Source: Thiomicrospira sp. XS5 (lineage in GTDB: Bacteria; Pseudomonadota; Gammaproteobacteria; Thiomicrospirales; Thiomicrospiraceae). From it: a stretch of DNA of 64,000 bases. A program made the translations under genes and the position numbers. A model generated the notes under the pieces. It was not told the DNA's origin. It was given only the letters and a program-made list of their open reading frames with translations, and did no database searches. The stretch lies in NCBI RefSeq assembly GCF_001507555.1, contig NZ_LQBO01000001.1, forward strand, positions 558,001 through 622,000, read 5' to 3'. Below, one piece after another: positions 58,273-64,000 of this stretch (positions are counted from its first letter, which is position 1; every line of letters begins with the position of its first letter).

Positions 58273-58862
58273 CGCGCCGGTTTGGTGGCGATCAGCCAAC
58301 CATAACGGTGGGATGACTCGCCGTCCGCCAGCCAGCCTTCGCCCTGAATGTCGACCTTGAAATTCGACCAGGCCTGGCCGTTTTCAGTTAACTTGACCAG
58401 TTCGCCGGGGGCCAGATAAAAATCCGGATTTTGCGGGCCGTTGGCCTGCACGGGGCCTAAAAAGGTTTGCACAAACACTTGTCCGCCCGGCTTGAGAGCC
58501 TGAGCGATTTGTGGCCAGAGTGACCGGTTCAGGTAGCGGCTGAGGGTGATGACGTCGTACTGTTGGTATGGAAACAGCATCTGGTCGAAGTCGCTGATGG
58601 TGCAGTGAATGGGGAGACGGTTCACCGCCGCCCAGTTATTGAGGTGCGTTAACGCCACATCGGAAATGTCCCAGGCATCCACCGTTAAACCGCATTGCGC
58701 CATCAAACGTGCATTACCGCCCAGGCCGCAGGCCAAATCCAACGCCCGGCCTTTTAACGGTAGTTTTTTAAGGTGTTGTTGCAAGACCCACGCCGGGCGA
58801 ACCGGTTGTTTGGGGTCCGATTCGGCGTATTTTCGATCCCATTTTTGGGCGGTGTTTGACAT
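58269..58862 (-). CDS. Class I SAM-dependent methyltransferase
   Basis: About 197 residues. The SAM motif ALDLACGLGGNARLMAQCG is followed by DAWDIS (acidic loop) and DVITLSRYLNRSLWP. The N-terminal KWDRKYAE and the short length resemble TehB and tellurite-resistance or thiopurine-type methyltransferases. Substrate unknown. TGGAG precedes the ATG at 58862, which shares one base with the trkH stop. A repeat copy encodes GQAWS. Confidence 0.82.
   Translation of the reverse strand: MSNTAQKWDRKYAESDPKQPVRPAWVLQQHLKKLPLKGRALDLACGLGGNARLMAQCGLTVDAWDISDVALTHLNNWAAVNRLPIHCTISDFDQMLFPYQQYDVITLSRYLNRSLWPQIAQALKPGGQVFVQTFLGPVQANGPQNPDFYLAPGELVKLTENGQAWSNFKVDIQGEGWLADGESSHRYGWLIATKPAR
58368..58377. repeat. 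CCAGGCCTGG palindrome, copy in the methyltransferase gene
   Basis: Exact copy with GAAAAC and CGAATTT flanks on the minus strand; encodes GQAWS. Confidence 0.9.
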
Positions 58863-60313
58863 TATTTTCTCCAAAAAGCGGCGGTGAATAACACCAACAA
58901 CGTGAAGATTTCCAAACGCCCCAACAGCATGGCAAAGGTCAGCAACCATTTGGCCGGGTCGGATAAGCTTTGGTAGTTGGCGGACGCTTGGCCAAGCGCC
59001 GGGCCGAGGTTATTGATGGTGGCGGCGACGGTGGAGAAGGCGGTGATCTGGTCGAGTCCGAGTGCCATCAGCAATAACATGATGATAATGAACGACACCA
59101 CGTACAGCGAGAAGAAGCCCCAGACGGCGGCGATGACTCGGTCTGGAATGGCTTTGCCGTGCAGTTTTACCGGCATCAAAGCATTGGGGTGCAGTAATCG
59201 GCGAATTTCACGACTGCCCTGTTTGGCGAGCAGAATAAAGCGGATGACTTTCATCCCGCCGGCAGTGGAACCGGCCGAGCCGCCGATAAAGGTCATCATA
59301 ATCAACATGACGGGGATAAAGGCTGGCCAGACGGTGAAATCGGTATTGGCGAACCCGGTGGTGGTCGCGAAGGAAACCGTTTGGAAAGCGCCATAACGCA
59401 GCGCTTCTTCCCAAGACAAGTAGACGTCGTGATAGAGGAGGTAACTGCTGCTGATGAGGATGCCGATTAAAATCAACAGACCGTAGATTTTGAATTCCGG
59501 GTCCCCTAAATACGGGCGGGCGGACAGGTTTCGGAAAGCGGAAAAGTGCAGGGCGAAGTTGATGCCCGCCAAGAACATGAACACCATGGCGATCAGCTCG
59601 ATTTCAACATTGTCGAAATGCCCGATGCTGGCATCATGCGTTGAGAAACCGCCGATGGCAACGGTGGAAAAACTGTGTGCGAAGGCGTCGAACCAGTCCA
59701 TGCCCGCCAGCCAGTAGCCAAGTGCGCAAGCGAGCGTTAAGCCCAGGTAGATGTACCAAAGGGCTTTGGCGGTTTCGGAAATGCGTGGTGCGAGTTTGGT
59801 GTCTTTCATGGGGCCGGGCATCTCGGCTCGATACAGCTGCATGCCGCCGATGCCGAGCATCGGTAGAATGGCCACGGCCAGGACGATAATCCCCATGCCG
59901 CCCAGCCATTGCAGTTGCTGGCGATACCAGAGCATGGAGTGCGGCAAGGCGTCGAGGCCGTTGATGACCGTGGCTCCGGTAGTGGTCAGACCGGAAAAGG
60001 ATTCAAAAATGGCATCGGTCAAGGAAATGTAGATATTGGATGCAAAGTACATCGGAATCGCCCCGGCAAAGCCGAGCACCGTCCAGAACATCACCACGAT
60101 CAAAAAGCCGTCGCGGATTTTCAGGTCATGGCGCTCGTGCCGGTTCGGCAGCCACAGTAACAACCCAAGTGAAAAAAGTCCCAGGCCTGAGAAGGCGAAG
60201 TCCGACGAGCCGCCGTCGTGGTAAATCAGCGAAATGATGAACGGCGGAATCAGCGTTAAGCTGAACACCATCAATAGGATTCCGAGAACTTTTAAAATGA
60301 TTTTGGTGTGCAT
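58862..60313 (-). CDS. trkH: Potassium uptake channel TrkH
   Basis: The 483-residue channel has the four MPM repeats of the Trk/Ktr family; visible selectivity-filter strands include FSGLTTTGATV, STVAIGGFSTHDASIG, TVSFATTTGFANTDF and STVAATINNLG. It moves K+ (with H+) across the inner membrane under control of TrkA, encoded 23 bp upstream. Length is normal. A near-match repeat (CCAGGCCTGA) lies at 60181. Confidence 0.94.
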   Translation of the reverse strand: MHTKIILKVLGILLMVFSLTLIPPFIISLIYHDGGSSDFAFSGLGLFSLGLLLWLPNRHERHDLKIRDGFLIVVMFWTVLGFAGAIPMYFASNIYISLTDAIFESFSGLTTTGATVINGLDALPHSMLWYRQQLQWLGGMGIIVLAVAILPMLGIGGMQLYRAEMPGPMKDTKLAPRISETAKALWYIYLGLTLACALGYWLAGMDWFDAFAHSFSTVAIGGFSTHDASIGHFDNVEIELIAMVFMFLAGINFALHFSAFRNLSARPYLGDPEFKIYGLLILIGILISSSYLLYHDVYLSWEEALRYGAFQTVSFATTTGFANTDFTVWPAFIPVMLIMMTFIGGSAGSTAGGMKVIRFILLAKQGSREIRRLLHPNALMPVKLHGKAIPDRVIAAVWGFFSLYVVSFIIIMLLLMALGLDQITAFSTVAATINNLGPALGQASANYQSLSDPAKWLLTFAMLLGRLEIFTLLVLFTAAFWRK

Positions 60314-60336
60314 AACCTATCCGAATCTCATCTTGA

Positions 60337-61734
60337 TTAGAACCAGGTCTTTTTTTCTTTCGGCGTGAAGAGTTCGGTGACTTCGGCCGCCTGACTCGGA
60401 TCGTTCAGGAAAAGAATCACGTGGTCTTCCGCTTCGATGGTGAGGTCGCGATGGGAGAAATGCACGGCGTTTTCGCGCACGATACAACCGATGGTGATGC
60501 TGCTCGGCCATTGAATCTCGCCGATGGTCTTACCAATAAGCTCCGACGAGTTTTCACTGCCGTGGACAATGACTTCCATGGCTTCGGCCGCGCCCCGGCG
60601 TAGGGTAAAGGCCTTGACGGTGTCGCCCTGGCGCATGAAGTGTAGCAGGCGGCTGGTGGTGATTTGGTCGGCGGAAATGGCGACGTCGATGCTGTTGAGT
60701 TGAATCAGGTCGACATAGGATTGGTTGTTGACCAGCGCGATGACGCGGCGTACGCCGAGTTTTTTCGCCAGCATGCCGGAAATGATATTGGCTTCGTCGG
60801 AATTCGTCAGCGCCAGGAACAGGTCGATTTCATCGATGTTTTCTTCGATGAGCAGAGATTTATCGGCCACGTCGCCGCGAATGACGATCGCTTGTTCCAG
60901 TTGTTCCGAAATCTGCCGGGCCTGGGTGATATTATGGTCGATGATTTTGACTTGGTGCTGTTTTTCCAGCTCCTTGGCCAGGTTAAAGCCGATGTTGCCG
61001 CCACCGGCGATCATGATGTTGCGCGAGGGCCGCAATTTGTGGCGGCGCAGTTCCTGAACGATTTTCGGAATATTAAACGGTTCGGCCAGGAAGAACACTT
61101 CGTCGCCGACCTGAATGGTGACGTCGCCGGTGGGGATGACGATTTCATCACGGCGGTAGATGGCGACGATGCGGTGTTGCACGCCGTCGGGCATATATTG
61201 TTTGATTTCACGGATTTTCTTGCCGACGATCATGCCGCCGGAGTAGGCGCGAATCGCCACCAGCCGCACTTTTCCATCGGCAAAATCCACCACCTGCAGG
61301 GAACCGGGGTATTCGATCAGCTGCAAAATATAGTCTTTCACCAGCGTTTCCGGACTGATGAGCACGTCGATGGGGATGGCGTTGGTATTTTGATAACGGT
61401 CGAACAGTTCGGGGTGGTTCAGGTAACTGGGGCTACGAACACGCGCGATTTTGGTTGGCGTTTTGTACATAATATGCGCCAATTGGCAGGCGACGATGTT
61501 GGTATCGTCCACTTGGGTCGCGGCGATGAGCATGTCGGCTTCTTCCAATCCGGCCTGTGAGAGGACGTCGGGATTGGAGGCGTGGCCGTCGACGGTTCGG
61601 ATGTCGAGACGATCCTGCAGTCGCTGAAGATGGGTTCGGTCAAGGTCGACGACCGTGACGTCATTGTTTTCGGTGGCGAGTAGCTCGGCCAGTGAGGTTC
61701 CAACTTGTCCCGCGCCAAGAATAATAATGTTCAT
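60337..61734 (-). CDS. trkA: Trk system potassium uptake regulator TrkA
   Basis: The 465-residue cytosolic protein has two RCK halves, each with an NAD-binding Rossmann motif: GAGQVGTSLAELL and GGGNIGFNLAKEL, followed by VVDLD and IIDHN. Each half ends in a TrkA_C domain. It gates TrkH. It starts with MNIIILGAGQVG, as usual. Operon with trkH. Confidence 0.95.
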   Translation of the reverse strand: MNIIILGAGQVGTSLAELLATENNDVTVVDLDRTHLQRLQDRLDIRTVDGHASNPDVLSQAGLEEADMLIAATQVDDTNIVACQLAHIMYKTPTKIARVRSPSYLNHPELFDRYQNTNAIPIDVLISPETLVKDYILQLIEYPGSLQVVDFADGKVRLVAIRAYSGGMIVGKKIREIKQYMPDGVQHRIVAIYRRDEIVIPTGDVTIQVGDEVFFLAEPFNIPKIVQELRRHKLRPSRNIMIAGGGNIGFNLAKELEKQHQVKIIDHNITQARQISEQLEQAIVIRGDVADKSLLIEENIDEIDLFLALTNSDEANIISGMLAKKLGVRRVIALVNNQSYVDLIQLNSIDVAISADQITTSRLLHFMRQGDTVKAFTLRRGAAEAMEVIVHGSENSSELIGKTIGEIQWPSSITIGCIVRENAVHFSHRDLTIEAEDHVILFLNDPSQAAEVTELFTPKEKKTWF

Positions 61735-61953
61735 ATGACGTTATCTAAATTGTGCCCGCGACCTTGTGGGCAGGCTTTTCAGTTACACCGTAAACTTTTG
61801 GTTTTCGGTAGATTGATAGGCACTTCAATGACCCCCTGGTAAAATTCAGCGGGGCTTAAAGGTGCCTTGTTGTTTGATAGCTATTCTACGCTGGATTCGG
61901 GCGGAAATTAACCTTTATTGCGCTTTATTCCCAATCCTTCTCGGCCAAGGTTC

Positions 61954-63312
61954 TTACTTCGGGTTTTTAGGGTCAATGTTCAGCGCCTTGAGCTTGCGGT
62001 ACAAGTTGGTTCTTTCAACGCCCGATAAGCGTGCGGTTTCGGTGACGTTGCCACCGGTTTCGCGTAGCAATTGACTTAAATAGGCCGCTTCAAAGCGTTC
62101 TTTGGCCTGTTTGAGGTTGACCGAGGTATCGATGCCGGTGATGGAGACGTCTTCACTGCGTTTGCTGCTTTCTAAGGCCCGGCGAATTTCGTCGTCGGTG
62201 ACGTCGCCTTCTCCCAGAATCAGCAACCGTTGAATCAGGTTTTGCAGTTCGCGGTAATTGCCCGGCCAGCTGTATTGGCGCAGCACATTGATGGCGCCGA
62301 CATCGAAACTCCGGTATTCCAAACCTTCGTGGGTGAGGAAATAATCGAGGAAATAATCGATCAGGTCCGGGATGTCCTCGGTGTGCTGGCGCAGGGATGG
62401 GACGTCCAGAGGCATCACATTCAAGCGTTGCAACAGGTCTTCGCGAAACTGGTTGTTTTCGGCCATGTCTTCGAGGCCGCCTTTGGTGAGGGCGATGATG
62501 CGCATGTCCACGGCGATTTTTTTATTGGAACCCGGGCGGATGAAGGCATCGTCAAACATCAGTTGGGCGAGAAAGTTCTGGCCTTTGGTGCTGAGTTGCT
62601 CCAGGTCGGAAATTACCAGCGTACCGCCGGTAGCGTGGATCAGTTCACCCGGCGAGGTGCCGTTTTCAGTTTCCTGACCCAGAATTAAGGTTTCCTGATC
62701 GTCGAAATCGGCGCCGTGAATCTGGAAGAAGGTGTTTTCTTTACGGTCACTGAGCTTGTGAATGGCCTCGGCAACGCGATGTTTGCCCGTGCCCGGTTCG
62801 CCTTTCACCAGAATCGGCATGGAATATTTGGCCAGACGCTTGATGGAGTCGCGCAGTTCGGCGATGAGTTTACTTTTACCGACCGGCAGAATCTGGTCGG
62901 GCAGTTTTTGTTTTAGGTGTCGGTTTTCGTGGTGCAGTTGCAGGTGCTCCATCGCCCGTTCGGCGGTAATCAGCAGTTTGGCGAGCGACAGGGGTTTTTC
63001 CAGATAATCGTAAGCACCGAGTTTGGTGGCTTCGATGGCCGTTTCAATGGTGCCGTGCCCGGACATCATGATCACACAACTGTGCTGCAGAACGTTTTCT
63101 TCGATCATTTCTTTCAGTAATGAAATCCCGTCAATGTCGGGCATCCAGATATCCAGAAAAATCAGATCGGGCGCCATGTCGCGCCAGATGGTTTGTGCTT
63201 GTTGGCCGTTGGCAGCCACCATAACGTCGTAACCTTCTTCGGAAAAAATTTCTTCCATCAGGTTACGGATGTCTTTTTCATCATCAACGATTAAGAGTTT
63301 ACCGGGTTTCAT
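61954..63312 (-). CDS. NtrX/NtrC-like response regulator lacking GAFTGA
   Basis: The 452-residue protein has a receiver (VDDEKDI; acceptor Asp in LIFLDIWMP), an AAA+ domain with Walker A GEPGTGKHRVAEAIH, and a Fis-type HTH at the end (GGNVTETARLSGVERTNLYRKLK). In the AAA+ domain the sigma-54-contact GAFTGA is absent: LILGQETENGTSPGELI stands in its place, and Walker B reads LVISDLEQL, lacking the acidic pair. So it probably does not remodel sigma-54 and binds DNA as a plain regulator. Operon with the kinase downstream in window order. Confidence 0.88.
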   Translation of the reverse strand: MKPGKLLIVDDEKDIRNLMEEIFSEEGYDVMVAANGQQAQTIWRDMAPDLIFLDIWMPDIDGISLLKEMIEENVLQHSCVIMMSGHGTIETAIEATKLGAYDYLEKPLSLAKLLITAERAMEHLQLHHENRHLKQKLPDQILPVGKSKLIAELRDSIKRLAKYSMPILVKGEPGTGKHRVAEAIHKLSDRKENTFFQIHGADFDDQETLILGQETENGTSPGELIHATGGTLVISDLEQLSTKGQNFLAQLMFDDAFIRPGSNKKIAVDMRIIALTKGGLEDMAENNQFREDLLQRLNVMPLDVPSLRQHTEDIPDLIDYFLDYFLTHEGLEYRSFDVGAINVLRQYSWPGNYRELQNLIQRLLILGEGDVTDDEIRRALESSKRSEDVSITGIDTSVNLKQAKERFEAAYLSQLLRETGGNVTETARLSGVERTNLYRKLKALNIDPKNPK

Positions 63313-63321
63313 AGGTGTTGT

Positions 63322-64000
63322 TTAAGTGCTTATATCTGTTAATAGGGCCGATGGTTTCGGTTCGCTCAAGTTATGCTGTGGTAACTGTACCAAAAAGCAA
63401 GTTCCTTGCTCAGGTTCTGATTCTACCTGAATTTTGCCTTGGTGTTCATCGACAATTTTTTTGACGATCGCTAAGCCCAGTCCGGTGCCTTTGGGTTTGT
63501 CGGTGGAGTAGGGTTCGAATATCCAGTTTCGGGCCTTTTCCGGAATGCCGGGCCCGTTGTCGCAAATGGCCAACTCGACTTGCGGATCCCGGTAACGAGT
63601 GCTGACGTTGATTTGGGTGTCGGGCCGGTCTTCACAGGCTTCAATGGCGTTTTTAATCAGGTTGTGGAGCAGTTGCCGCAGTTTCGACGCGTCGGCGGTG
63701 ATAACCGGACAATCCGGGTCAATGTCATAGCTGACTTTCCAGGTCACTTTCGGGGTTTGGTACATGCTGACGACGTCTTTTACCAGGGTGTTAAGGTTCA
63801 CTTGATGCAGTTCGATTTCCGGTGTGTCGGCGTATTCGGTAAAGGCCTGTACCAAGTTTTGCATGGTCGTGACCTGTTCGATGATGGTGTCGGTCATGCG
63901 GTTCAGCAGCTTTTGGTCTGATGGCTCGAGCTTACGGGACAGTTTGTAGTTCAAGCGCTCCGCCGACAGTTGGATGGGCGTCAACGGGTTTTTGATTTCA
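63322..64000 (-). CDS. NtrY-like sensor histidine kinase, C-terminal part (5' end outside window)
   Basis: The frame runs off the right edge. The visible 226 residues begin in EIKNPLTPIQLSAERL; the phospho-accepting His should lie just beyond the window. N box LIKNAIEACED, G1 DNGPGIP and G2 GTGLGLAIVKKIV are complete, so the ATPase domain is intact. Its gene is 9 bp upstream of the NtrX-like regulator. Whether it carries the NtrY membrane and HAMP segments cannot be seen. Confidence 0.88.
   Translation of the reverse strand, partial: EIKNPLTPIQLSAERLNYKLSRKLEPSDQKLLNRMTDTIIEQVTTMQNLVQAFTEYADTPEIELHQVNLNTLVKDVVSMYQTPKVTWKVSYDIDPDCPVITADASKLRQLLHNLIKNAIEACEDRPDTQINVSTRYRDPQVELAICDNGPGIPEKARNWIFEPYSTDKPKGTGLGLAIVKKIVDEHQGKIQVESEPEQGTCFLVQLPQHNLSEPKPSALLTDIST

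Noticed and set aside
60664-61560. 298-codon open frame on the plus strand
   Set aside because: Antisense to trkA; Val/Gly/Phe-rich shadow translation.

Overview
The window reads as chromosome of a sulfur-oxidising, probably autotrophic gammaproteobacterium of the Thiomicrospira/Hydrogenovibrio/Thiomicrorhabdus type. The grounds are soxCD with a molybdenum-cofactor operon, split YeeE/YedE sulfur transporters, a TauE/SafE exporter, an NtrX/NtrY pair, and gammaproteobacterial housekeeping genes (typA, trmA, metH, trkAH, thpR). The genus is an inference; no rRNA, tRNA, CRISPR array, prophage or intact insertion sequence was seen.

Layout. 1-3.2 kb: the end of an EAL protein, aroE, hemB and a small unknown gene. 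3.4-9.6 kb: soxC-soxD, then moaA-moaD-moaE and moeA-moaC, which make the cofactor that SoxC needs. 9.6-14 kb: two unknown membrane proteins, an Hpt protein and a receiver-PAS-GGDEF-EAL regulator. 13.5-27.7 kb: dtd, pip, typA, a YeeE/YedE pair, tag, an acyl-CoA-dehydrogenase-like enzyme, a short AT-rich two-gene insert, metH and gluQ. 27.7-34.1 kb: a diguanylate cyclase, trmA, a TauE-like exporter, an LpxR-like outer-membrane protein, a periplasmic DUF3616-like protein and a cupin/JmjC protein. 34.2-52.7 kb is an iron region: ferritin, a HutZ-like protein, a complete haem-uptake operon (TonB receptor, HmuY-like lipoprotein, HmuS, HmuT, HmuU, HmuV), and a second TonB receptor with a NitT/TauT-type ABC transporter and NnrS. 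A pseudoazurin and a tandem Spy/CpxP-like protein follow. Four Fur-like boxes lie in this region, and two related small-RNA-like elements with terminators sit near its end. 52.7-64 kb: a PAS-GGDEF-EAL protein, ttcA-like, lpxL/htrB-like, thpR, an EamA transporter, a methyltransferase, trkH, trkA, ntrX-like and the end of ntrY-like.

Two signals are not explained by ordinary gene content. First, the 10-bp palindrome CCAGGCCTGG occurs 21 times exactly, in coding and intergenic DNA alike and in all three reading frames. Between genes it is often extended to a 24-28 bp perfect palindrome serving as a terminator. It behaves like a highly iterated palindrome (compare cyanobacterial HIP1) or a DNA-uptake signal. 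Second, two elements on the minus strand near 50.6 and 52.5 kb share 14-nt and 10-nt identical C/U-rich blocks and each end in a rho-independent terminator. One lies directly behind a Fur-box promoter, so they look like a pair of iron-responsive small RNAs that would play the part RyhB or PrrF plays elsewhere.
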